A stretch of DNA of 41,557 bases, from NCBI GenBank assembly GCA_039197885.1, contig JBCCTY010000007.1, positions 1-41,557 on the forward strand, written 5' to 3'. Under the pieces are notes generated by a model. It searched no databases. It was given only the letters and a program-made list of their open reading frames with translations, and was not told the DNA's origin. Of this stretch, positions 16,031 through 22,367 are shown piece by piece. The first letter of the stretch is position 1. Every line of letters begins with the position of its first letter. This DNA is from JBCBSZ01 sp039197885. Its GTDB lineage: Bacteria > Actinomycetota > Acidimicrobiia > Acidimicrobiales > Poriferisodalaceae. The position numbers and the translations under genes were made by a program.

Positions 16031-16186
16031 GGCATTCCTCGTCCGCTCGACGACCGATCACCCACATTGATAGCACTGGGCCCATCTCCCAACGGCTCCT
16101 GGACGTCAGGACGACTCGAGTGTGCAGAACGATAGCTCACAGTGATGGACGGAGATCGATCGGCCCGATGACGCCGGGAGCCAGCC
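16031..16186. promoter_or_regulatory. Divergent promoter region between enolase-superfamily and XRE-cupin genes
   Basis: This 156-base interval is noticeably more AT-rich than its surroundings. On the minus strand TATCAA (complement of 16067-16072), preceded by TG, resembles an extended -10 box about 37 bases before the enolase-family ATG. A short direct repeat, GATAGCAC at 16069-16076 and GATAGCTCAC at 16131-16140, places one copy near each presumed start and could be an operator for the XRE-cupin protein. No experimental or consensus support is available. Confidence 0.4.
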
Positions 16187-16756
16187 GTGGGTGACGATCC
16201 CATCCGCTCCGGCATCGGTCGCGCCGTCCGCGCCGCCCGCACCGACGCCGGCCTCTCGATGCGAGCGCTCGCGGATGCCTGCGCGGTGAGCCAACCGTTC
16301 ATCAGCGCGATCGAGCACGGCCAGTCGACCCCGTCGATCGCCACGCTCTACCGGCTCGCGGGGGTGCTCGGCGTCGAGCCGTCGTCGCTGCTCCCGGTGC
16401 GAGAGGCCGACGAGATCAGCGTGATCCGCGCCGACGAGGGGGAGCGGGTGCCGTCGAGCGACCGGCCCGGCTCCGCGGTCGGTCGCGTCGTCCTGAGCGA
16501 CGAGCGGCGCCACCTCGAGGTGTACGACTACGTCGTCGAGCCCGACGATGACCTCGAGGTCTGGTACGAGCATCCCGGCGAGGTCGTGCTGTTGCTCCGG
16601 GCCGGCACGCTGATCGTCGATCTGCGCGGCCACGAGTCCGTCGAGCTCCACGCCGGCGACTGCCTCGTGCATCCCGGATCGATCGCCCATCGCTGGACCC
16701 TCGGAGGCGACGCTCCGGTCCACATCTTCCTGGTCATCACCCGGCAGGGCACCTGA
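16187..16756 (+). CDS. XRE-family regulator with C-terminal cupin domain
   Basis: A 189-residue regulator of the same architecture as the one at 11443-12054 but not closely similar in sequence. The helix-turn-helix covers residues about 10-65 (A-G-L-S-M-R-A-L-A-D-A-C-A-V-S-Q-P-F-I-S, then S-I-A-T-L-Y-R-L-A). The cupin covers about 100-185, with E-V-W-Y-E-H-P-G-E-V-V-L-L-L and H-A-G-D-C-L-V-H-P-G-S-I-A-H-R-W, keeping several His/Glu of a metal-binding cupin. GTG at 16187 is the only start that gives a normal N-terminus. Divergent from the enolase/Rieske unit across a 156-base promoter region, which it probably controls. Confidence 0.88.
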   Translation: MGDDPIRSGIGRAVRAARTDAGLSMRALADACAVSQPFISAIEHGQSTPSIATLYRLAGVLGVEPSSLLPVREADEISVIRADEGERVPSSDRPGSAVGRVVLSDERRHLEVYDYVVEPDDDLEVWYEHPGEVVLLLRAGTLIVDLRGHESVELHAGDCLVHPGSIAHRWTLGGDAPVHIFLVITRQGT

Positions 16757-16793
16757 TCGCTCGGGTCGCGATCGACCTCGCCCACGACGTCCC

Positions 16794-16973
16794 CTCGGGT
16801 CGGCGTCCGATTCGTGGGTGTCGGCCGGTCAGCCCCCTCGGGTCGGCGTCCGATTCGTGGCGGTGTCGGCCGGTCGGTGAGCTCGGGTCGGCGTCCGATT
16901 CGTGGGTGTCGGCCGGTCAGCCCCCTCGGGTCGGCGTCCGATTCGTGGCGGTGTCGGCCGGTCAGTGAGCTCG
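16794..16973. repeat. Tandem repeat, 88-bp unit made of 43- and 45-bp half-units (two full copies)
   Basis: Four head-to-tail copies of a unit beginning CTCGGGTCGGCGTCCGATTC start at 16794, 16837, 16882 and 16925, with spacings 43, 45 and 43. A fifth partial start lies at about 16970. Odd copies carry GTGGGTG and even copies GTGGCGGTG, so the true higher-order period is 88 bp, duplicated nearly perfectly. It fills the space between two convergent genes, and the last copy runs into the final codons of the acyltransferase gene. No hairpin-plus-T-tract terminator is evident. Confidence 0.85.
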
Positions 16974-18299
16974 TCGGAGCCGTGCTGCGTCGTCATCGCT
17001 GCGGGTGCGTTCGCCGTTGAGCATGGTGCCGATGAAGCTGTACCTCACCCAGGAGCGGTAGGACGCGAGGAGCGGCGGGACGACGGCGACGCACACGAGC
17101 ACGAAGCCGACGAGTGGCGGGAGGTCGAGGGCGGCGACGATGCCCTGGGCGACGAAGATCAGCGGGAGGTGCATGAGGTACATCCAGTAGGACGCGTCGG
17201 ACAGCCACCGCACGCGGAAGCTCTGCGCTGACAGGAACCGCCGGAAGGCTCCGAGCAGGCCGAAGCTGATCGTCCAGGCGAAGGCCACCTGCAGGATGAC
17301 CGAGGGCGTCCGATGATCGTCCATGAGCAGCTGACCGGCCGGGTAGAGCACGAGCGAGCCGAGAGCGAGCTGTGCCGGCCACCATCGCCCGACGGCGTCG
17401 ATCAGTGGCACGTCGGCTGAGGTGTGTCGGTCGTGGGCCAGTGCACCGAACGCGAAGAAGCACGCGTAGTAGGCCAGGACCGCGAGGTCGGGGACGAGCG
17501 TCTCGGAGGTGTCGGGGCCGAAGACCTCCCCGTCCATGGCGACCGCGGGAAGCACCGCCAGGATCGGGACGCCGACCAGCGCGGCGGTCACGACACCGGA
17601 CGCAACCGGGCGGTCCCGCCCTCGACGCCGGGCGAGGCGTTCGACCAGCTTCGCGACGACGGAGAAGCCGGCGACCAGCCAGAGCAGGAACCACAGGAAC
17701 CAGAGGTGGCCGAGGCCGAACTCGCCCTCCTCGTCCTCGGCGTCGGTCCTGCCCTCCGCTTCCTCGACGTCGGTCCCGACCGCGTCGGCAGCGACACCGT
17801 CGGGGTCGTCGCCGTACGCGCCCTCGACGTCGGCCAGGGTGGGGTCCTCGCCGCTGATGACGTAGCCCAGGATGATGCCGCCGAACAGGAGCGGGAGGAC
17901 GACCGCCAGACCCGCGAGCAAGGGCAGGCCGATGCGTCGGAGCCGGTGATCGATGAGCGGTCGCAGGCCCCGGCGACGCCACAGCATGGTGGTGAAGTAC
18001 CCGCTCAGCACGAAGAAGAGCGGCATGCGGAACCCGTGGATGAACTCGAAGAGCCCGAAGAGGAAGCCGGCGCCGGGGTCACCGTCGGTCCAGTACGGCA
18101 CGAACGGGAGCGCCGCGTGCAGCGCGATGCCCAGTGACATGGCGAACCCGCGAACGGCGTCGAGATCGTGACGCCGCGGCGTCGGTGGTGGCGGTGTGGG
18201 CCGAGCGATCTCGGCCGGTTCGTAGCGTCGGGCGTCGGTCGAGGGCGGTGGTGGGCCGGCGTCATCGACCGGCTCCGGTGGGTTCGGCGGCTCGGTCAC
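16962..18299 (-). CDS. Acyltransferase family 3 membrane protein (OpgC/MdoC-like)
   Basis: A 445-residue integral membrane protein of the acyltransferase-3 superfamily, which transfers acyl or succinyl groups to extracytoplasmic sugars or lipids. After a Pro-rich cytoplasmic N-terminus it has R-R-H-D-L-D-A-V-R-G-F-A-M at residues about 42-54 with the H-D-x-D-x-x-R-G motif of the glucan-biosynthesis (OpgC) branch. Next comes F-R-M-P-L-F-F-V-L-S-G-Y and about ten hydrophobic segments. An unusual strongly acidic loop (many Asp/Glu) of about 45 residues sits after the fourth helix, around residues 150-195. GTG start overlaps the RDD gene stop by four bases, so it is co-translated with it. Its last residues are encoded by the tandem repeat. 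The acceptor molecule is unknown. Confidence 0.88.
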   Translation of the reverse strand: MTEPPNPPEPVDDAGPPPPSTDARRYEPAEIARPTPPPPTPRRHDLDAVRGFAMSLGIALHAALPFVPYWTDGDPGAGFLFGLFEFIHGFRMPLFFVLSGYFTTMLWRRRGLRPLIDHRLRRIGLPLLAGLAVVLPLLFGGIILGYVISGEDPTLADVEGAYGDDPDGVAADAVGTDVEEAEGRTDAEDEEGEFGLGHLWFLWFLLWLVAGFSVVAKLVERLARRRGRDRPVASGVVTAALVGVPILAVLPAVAMDGEVFGPDTSETLVPDLAVLAYYACFFAFGALAHDRHTSADVPLIDAVGRWWPAQLALGSLVLYPAGQLLMDDHRTPSVILQVAFAWTISFGLLGAFRRFLSAQSFRVRWLSDASYWMYLMHLPLIFVAQGIVAALDLPPLVGFVLVCVAVVPPLLASYRSWVRYSFIGTMLNGERTRSDDDAARLRRAH

Positions 18300-18859
18300 G
18301 CGAGGCGGTCCCGGTGGACGACCCGGGTCTGGCCGAACCGGTCGTGGACGCTGCGCCGCTCGTCGTCGGCGGCGACGAACCGGACGTTCATCAGGTTGAG
18401 GACGCCGGCCAGGAGTCCGCCGAGTCCTGGCACGGCCGCGACCATCGTGGGGAGCGTCCGGACGAAGGCGGGACCCACTCCGGGTGGGCTCGTCACACCG
18501 TCGGCGAGGGTGACGCGCAGACCGAGCAGCAGCTTGCCCGGCGTTCCACCGAACCGTGCGGTCATCACGATGGTGAGGACGTAGAACGCCAGTGGCACGA
18601 CCACGAGCCCGACGAAGACATCGGCGACCACCGCGAACAGCACGACGGCGGCGATGGTGAGCCCGATGTCGATGAGCGAGGCGCCGATCCTCGGCCTGAG
18701 CGCGGCGAAGCGCGAGGGATCGACGGGCTCGGGCGGTTCGAGGCCGTCGGGGAGCGGCTCGGCCTCACCGACCCAGCGGACGCCGTCCCAGTAGCGCACG
18801 GTGCCGACGGGATCTCCCTCGGCGTGGTAGTAGCCCGAGGGCCGCACTTCGGTCATCAC
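18296..18859 (-). CDS. RDD-family membrane protein with N-terminal DUF2510 domain
   Basis: A 187-residue protein. Residues about 8-32 form a DUF2510-type motif (G-Y-Y-H-A-E-G ... V-R-Y-W-D-G-V-R-W), common in actinobacterial membrane proteins. Residues about 50-180 form an RDD domain with two or three membrane helices: R-P-R-I-G-A-S-L-I-D-I-G-L carries the R..D pair, then F-G-G-T-P-G-K-L-L-L-G-L-R-V. RDD proteins have been linked to ion or solute transport, but the function here is unknown. First gene of a two-gene unit with the acyltransferase. A promoter-like motif 23-49 bases upstream is shared with the ECF sigma gene, suggesting membership in its regulon. Confidence 0.88.
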   Translation of the reverse strand: MMTEVRPSGYYHAEGDPVGTVRYWDGVRWVGEAEPLPDGLEPPEPVDPSRFAALRPRIGASLIDIGLTIAAVVLFAVVADVFVGLVVVPLAFYVLTIVMTARFGGTPGKLLLGLRVTLADGVTSPPGVGPAFVRTLPTMVAAVPGLGGLLAGVLNLMNVRFVAADDERRSVHDRFGQTRVVHRDRLA

Positions 18860-18881
18860 CTGCTCCTTGGTTCCGACCGTT

Positions 18882-18908
18882 CCTACGCACGACGCCGTCG
18901 GTCCATTC
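18882..18908 (-). promoter_or_regulatory. Candidate ECF-sigma promoter of the RDD-acyltransferase unit
   Basis: Reading the minus strand, GAATG is followed 13 bases later by GTGCGTAGG. The same pair of blocks (GAATG, 12 bases, GTGCGTAGG) lies upstream of the sigma gene at 20306-20331. GAAT and CGTA separated by 16-17 bases fit the usual ECF layout of a -35 'GAA' box and a -10 'CGT' box. The RDD ATG lies 22 bases downstream, with AAGGAG before it. Confidence 0.5.
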
Positions 18909-18923
18909 GCGAGATGTCGGTGG

Positions 18924-19268
18924 TCAGCTCCCCTCGGTCCCCTCGGCGTCGATCTCGTCGAGGATCACCGCGGTGCCGTACGCGAGGAGCTCGGCCGAGC
19001 CCTTGGCGATGATCGATGTGGTGAAGCGCACCGCCACGATCGCGTCGGCGCCGAGCGACTCGGCCTCGGCGACCATCCGGTCGAGCGCCTGCTCCCGTGC
19101 CTCGGCGATCAGCTTGGTGTACTCCGAGACCTCACCTCCGACCACCTGACGGCCGACCGCCCTGAGGTCCTTGCCGACGTGGCGGGCGCGGATCGTGTTC
19201 CCTCGCACCAGGCCCAACGTGCGGACGATCCGCCGCTCCGCGACGGTCTCGGCAGAACAGACGATCAT
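18924..19268 (-). CDS. YbjQ-family (UPF0145, heavy-metal-binding-like) protein
   Basis: A 114-residue soluble protein of the YbjQ/DUF74 family, small alpha+beta proteins that assemble as rings and are of unknown function. Diagnostic segments are L-G-L-V-R-G-N-T-I-R-A-R-H near residue 20, then the helix A-R-E-Q-A-L-D-R-M-V-A-E-A, then the strand G-A-D-A-I-V-A-V-R-F-T-T-S and the C-terminal A-Y-G-T-A-V. Its ATG overlaps the anti-sigma stop by four bases, making a coupled sigma / anti-sigma / YbjQ unit. A role in envelope or metal stress is only suggested by this position. Confidence 0.88.
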   Translation of the reverse strand: MIVCSAETVAERRIVRTLGLVRGNTIRARHVGKDLRAVGRQVVGGEVSEYTKLIAEAREQALDRMVAEAESLGADAIVAVRFTTSIIAKGSAELLAYGTAVILDEIDAEGTEGS

Positions 19269-19702
19269 CGCTGGACCTCTCGATACGGATCAGCATCACG
19301 GACCTCCAGCCGGTCGAGGAGCGCGGCGACCGAGACGAGCGCGAAGGCGGCGACGAACACGACCGGGACGATCACGCCGAACCGCACGGGGACCTCGTCC
19401 ACCGCGAGCTCCCAGACCAGGGCCACGACGACCGCCAGCAGCCCCAACACCGCCAACGCCAGCCCCGAGACGCCGAGCCACCGCGACCACGCCGAGCGGG
19501 GCGTCTCGTCCCACTGGAGGTCATCGGGCACCCGGAACGACGAGCCGTGCACGGCGTCGGCCAGCTCCTGCATGTCGGCGAGCTCGGCCCGGCACCGGGC
19601 GCAGTCCTCGACGTGCAGCCGTACCCGCTGCCGGTCGGCCTGGGTCAGCTCACCATCGAGGTAGCCGGTGAGCAGCGTCGTGTCGAAGTCGTGTTCGGTC
19701 AT
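19265..19702 (-). CDS. Anti-sigma factor with zinc-finger (ZAS / zf-HC2) domain
   Basis: A 145-residue membrane protein. The N-terminal cytoplasmic domain has L-D-G-E-L-T and the zinc motif H-V-E-D-C-A-R-C, i.e. H-x3-C-x2-C, which in this family holds the cognate ECF sigma factor. Two hydrophobic segments follow, at residues about 70-95 and 100-120, so it is probably membrane-anchored with little extracellular domain. The ATG at 19702 overlaps the sigma-factor stop by four bases (ATGA), the standard arrangement for a sigma/anti-sigma pair. The inducing signal is unknown. Confidence 0.9.
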   Translation of the reverse strand: MTEHDFDTTLLTGYLDGELTQADRQRVRLHVEDCARCRAELADMQELADAVHGSSFRVPDDLQWDETPRSAWSRWLGVSGLALAVLGLLAVVVALVWELAVDEVPVRFGVIVPVVFVAAFALVSVAALLDRLEVRDADPYREVQR

Positions 19703-20298
19703 CGGTCGACACCTCCGACCTCGTCGGCGAGCAACGTCCTGAGCTTCTTGCGGGCGGCATGGAGTCGAGACATCACGGTGCCCTCGGGGATCGAGAGCAC
19801 CTCTGCGATCTCTCGGTACGAGAGCTGGTGGTGATCGCGGAGCACGAAGATCTCGCGGTGGTCCTCCGACAACCGATCCACGCACCTCCAGATTCGCTCC
19901 TGCAATCGGGCCTGCTCACTCCGCACCGCAGGATCTGCGTCGCTGTCGATCGCCGCTGCCGGGCTCCGCCCGCGTTCGAGATGCTCGTCGAGCGACTCGT
20001 GTCGGCGAGTCGCACGCCGACGTGCCCGGTCCCGAACCAGGTTCCGGACGATCTGGTACAGCCAGGGCTCGATCCGTCGGCGCTCGTCGAAGGAGTCCAG
20101 GCTGCGGAAGAACCTCAGCACCGCGTCCTGAGCCACGTTGTGGGCGACGTCGGGGTTCCCGGTGAGCTGGAGTGCGAACACGTAGGCCTCGCTGCTGGTC
20201 CGGTGGCCGAGCGCCTCACGAGCCGGCGCGTCGCCGCGACGCGCAGACACCACGAGCTCGCCGTCCTGGAGCAGCTCCGACGCATCCACCACCGCCAT
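19699..20298 (-). CDS. RNA polymerase ECF sigma factor
   Basis: A 199-residue sigma-70 family protein with only regions 2 and 4. Region 2 includes N-V-A-Q-D-A-V-L-R-F-F-R-S-L-D-S-F and R-R-I-E-P-W-L-Y-Q-I-V-R-N-L-V-R-D (2.3/2.4). Region 4 includes L-S-E-D-H-R-E-I-F-V-L-R and the helix-turn-helix L-S-Y-R-E-I-A-E-V-L-S-I-P-E-G-T-V-M-S-R-L. The frame is open further upstream, but the ATG at 20298 is chosen for its AGGGA site five bases ahead and its normal N-terminus. The promoter-like motif immediately upstream suggests autoregulation. If that motif is the promoter, the transcript begins within a few bases of the ATG. Confidence 0.92.
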   Translation of the reverse strand: MAVVDASELLQDGELVVSARRGDAPAREALGHRTSSEAYVFALQLTGNPDVAHNVAQDAVLRFFRSLDSFDERRRIEPWLYQIVRNLVRDRARRRATRRHESLDEHLERGRSPAAAIDSDADPAVRSEQARLQERIWRCVDRLSEDHREIFVLRDHHQLSYREIAEVLSIPEGTVMSRLHAARKKLRTLLADEVGGVDR

Positions 20299-20305
20299 GC
20301 TGGTC

Positions 20306-20331
20306 CCTACGCACGCGGCTCCCGAACATTC
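20306..20331 (-). promoter_or_regulatory. Candidate autoregulatory promoter of the ECF sigma gene
   Basis: On the minus strand GAATG, 12 bases, GTGCGTAGG, matching the motif upstream of the RDD gene at 18882-18908 in both blocks with one base difference in spacing. The CGTA block lies only about 10 bases before the ATG at 20298, so the predicted transcript would be nearly leaderless. Confidence 0.5.
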
Positions 20332-20424
20332 ACCGAGCCGGTCGGTCCCGGACTGCGACGTGCTGCTCGCCCCGGCCACGAGCGCGAGGTCGCGCCGTGA
20401 CTCGCCGGTGGCCGATGTCCGGCC

Positions 20425-21549
20425 CTACGAGCCGCCGGATGCCACGGCGTCGCCGAGGGTGTCGAGGGCGTCGATGGCGAGATCGTCGCTGTACCCGGCC
20501 ACCGACGGGAGCACGTAGACGTTGCCGGCCTCGACGGCGGGAATCGACGCCCAGATGGGGCTGTCCAGGATGGCCGGCTCGTCGTCGTCGCCCTGGACGA
20601 CGACGATGAGGTGGTCGGCCTCGAGCTCCGGCAGGACCTCGGCGGAGATCTCGATGTTCGCGTCGTCGTCGTTCAGGAGGTCGAAGCGATCCTCCAGCTC
20701 CGACGACGGGACGAGCTCGCAGTACTCGTAGAACCACTGCGTGTCCCCGGCAGGGATGAGATCGTCGGGAGTGGCGCCGTAGTAGCCGCCCACGCCGTGG
20801 ATCTTGATGACGTCGCCCGAGATGGTCAACCTGGCGACGGTCTCGTCGCCGATCCGTTCCTGGGCCGGCGCGCAGGCGTCCCGGACCGCACGGTCGAAGC
20901 CGGCGAACGCATCCTCGACGTCGGATCCGAGCGCACCGCCGAGGTCGACGGAGGCCTGCCGCCAGAAGCTGTACATGTTGTCGTTGAAGACGATGGTCGG
21001 AGCGATCTGGCTGTACCGGTCGTAGGCGTCCTCGGGGTCGTCGGCGAAGACCACCGAGCTCCAGGTGAGGATCAGGTCGGGGTCGAGCGCAGCGATGCGC
21101 TCGTAGTTGGTCTCTCCCGCAGGAGCGATGTCGACGCCATCGAAGAGCTCGTCGGCGTTCGGGAGCTCGCGGAACTCACCCCAGTCGTCTGCGCCGACCA
21201 GCGGGAGGTCCAGGAGGAGCGAGGGTGCGAGGGTCGTCGCCTCTGCGTACACCCGGCTCGGGTCGCTCGGGATCTCGACCTGACCGAACTGGTGTCGCAC
21301 GACGACGGTGTCGTCGCGCTCCTCCACCACCTCGAGCATGGTGGGCGGCGTCGAGAAGGCGGGATATCCGGGGATCTGGAACCCGCTTCCGGGATCGGCG
21401 ACAGCCGAGGACTCGACCGTCGTCGTCGGCTCGTCGGCGGTGTCGTCGTCCGCCCCGCAGGCGACCGTCGCCACCACGGCGAGGACGCAGGCGGATGCGA
21501 GCCGACGGGAGCCGGCGCTCATTCGGTGGTCATGCCAGGGCCTGTTCAT
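20425..21549 (-). CDS. Iron-siderophore-type substrate-binding lipoprotein
   Basis: A 374-residue secreted lipoprotein. The n-region S-A-G-S-R-R precedes a hydrophobic core and the lipobox V-A-C-G. A short Asp/Thr tether follows, then a FecB/FepB-like binding fold: G-Y-P-A-F-S-T-P-P-T-M-L-E-V-V-E-E, V-V-V-R-H-Q-F-G-Q-V-E-I-P, then A-A-L-D-P-D-L-I-L-T-W-S. The opening of the mature part closely parallels the binding domain at 1613-2806, so the two are paralogues. The start may be 21549 or the ATG at 21522; neither has a good ribosome site. No ABC permease or ATPase is adjacent. A TetR gene is divergent across 79 bases containing an inverted repeat. Confidence 0.85.
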   Translation of the reverse strand: MNRPWHDHRMSAGSRRLASACVLAVVATVACGADDDTADEPTTTVESSAVADPGSGFQIPGYPAFSTPPTMLEVVEERDDTVVVRHQFGQVEIPSDPSRVYAEATTLAPSLLLDLPLVGADDWGEFRELPNADELFDGVDIAPAGETNYERIAALDPDLILTWSSVVFADDPEDAYDRYSQIAPTIVFNDNMYSFWRQASVDLGGALGSDVEDAFAGFDRAVRDACAPAQERIGDETVARLTISGDVIKIHGVGGYYGATPDDLIPAGDTQWFYEYCELVPSSELEDRFDLLNDDDANIEISAEVLPELEADHLIVVVQGDDDEPAILDSPIWASIPAVEAGNVYVLPSVAGYSDDLAIDALDTLGDAVASGGS

Positions 21550-21568
21550 GTTGCCTGACGCTAGTCGA

Positions 21569-21598
21569 GGTATATTCCGGATGCACGTCGGGATATCC
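21569..21598. promoter_or_regulatory. Imperfect inverted repeat, candidate TetR operator
   Basis: GGTATATTCCG (21569-21579) and CGGGATATCC (21589-21598) are approximate reverse complements around a 9-base centre in the AT-rich gap between the binding-lipoprotein gene and the divergent TetR gene. The minus-strand reading includes TATACC, a possible -10 box for the lipoprotein gene. It does not match the usual DtxR/IdeR iron box. Confidence 0.4.
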
Positions 21599-21628
21599 GT
21601 CGGCGGTCGACCTGGGTGCGGACGTATC

Positions 21629-22294
21629 GTGTGGGGCGTGGCCGCCCGACACCCGCGACGTCCCCGGGGCCGGCCGCCGACGCGGTCACGCCAGGAGATC
21701 GTCGATGCCGCGATCGAGGTCGGCATGCGCAACCTGTCGATGGCAGCCGTGGCCGCGCACCTGGGCGTTCCCGTGACGTCCCTGTACAGCTACGTCGACG
21801 GCATCGAGGACCTCGAACGAGCCGCCGCCGACGAGCTCCTCGGTCCGCTCCGCGTCACGGACGGTCCCGACCTCCCGGCGCGGGACGTCGCCATCCGCAC
21901 CGGCCTGGCCCTCTACGAGTGCGTGGCCGCCAACGCCGGCCTCGCCGACCTCTACCTCACGAGTTGGTGGCGGGCCCTCCTCGCCTTCGAGGAAGCGTTC
22001 GCCAGCGCGCTCGCTCGGCGTGGTCTGCGTGAGGCCGAGGCGGTGTGGCTGACCGACGCCGTCGTCACGGCGACCATGGGGGCGATCATCCAGCACGAGG
22101 CGTGGCAGAGCGCCGCCGAGGTGCCCCACTCAGCCCGAGCAGATCAACGCACCACGAGGCGGGGCATGTCGGCCATCGGGCCGATCGACGGACTCCAGGC
22201 GATGACCTTCACCCTGCGCGTGCTCGTCGAGGGAACGCTCGCGGAGTTCGCCGCCGGCCGGCATCCCTGGGAGACCGCCGACCAACCGTCCTGA
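21629..22294 (+). CDS. TetR-family transcriptional regulator
   Basis: A regulator of about 221 residues. The N-terminal helix-turn-helix reads Q-E-I-V-D-A-A-I-E-V-G-M-R-N-L-S-M-A-A-V followed by A-A-H-L-G-V-P-V-T-S-L-Y-S-Y-V, preceded by a basic arm (R-R-P-R-G-R-P-P-T-R-S-R). The C-terminal ligand domain resembles the TetR_C class (W-W-R-A-L-L-A-F-E-E-A-F). The start may be GTG 21629 or GTG 21638. Divergent from the siderophore-binding lipoprotein, with an inverted repeat between them, so it probably represses that gene and itself. The effector is unknown. Confidence 0.85.
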   Translation: MWGVAARHPRRPRGRPPTRSRQEIVDAAIEVGMRNLSMAAVAAHLGVPVTSLYSYVDGIEDLERAAADELLGPLRVTDGPDLPARDVAIRTGLALYECVAANAGLADLYLTSWWRALLAFEEAFASALARRGLREAEAVWLTDAVVTATMGAIIQHEAWQSAAEVPHSARADQRTTRRGMSAIGPIDGLQAMTFTLRVLVEGTLAEFAAGRHPWETADQPS

Positions 22295-22367
22295 ACGAGC
22301 GGTCAGAGCGGGTGTCGGAGCAGCCCGACGCGCAGTACCAGGACGACCGGCGTCCGCCGAACCAGCG

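Noticed and set aside
16794..16973. Repeats considered as a CRISPR array
   Set aside because: Units are contiguous with no unique spacers and alternate 43/45 bases, so this is a simple tandem repeat.
21569..21598. Possible iron box (DtxR/IdeR) before a siderophore-binding lipoprotein
   Set aside because: The sequence lacks the TTAGG...CCTAA core; the imperfect repeat fits the adjacent TetR gene better.
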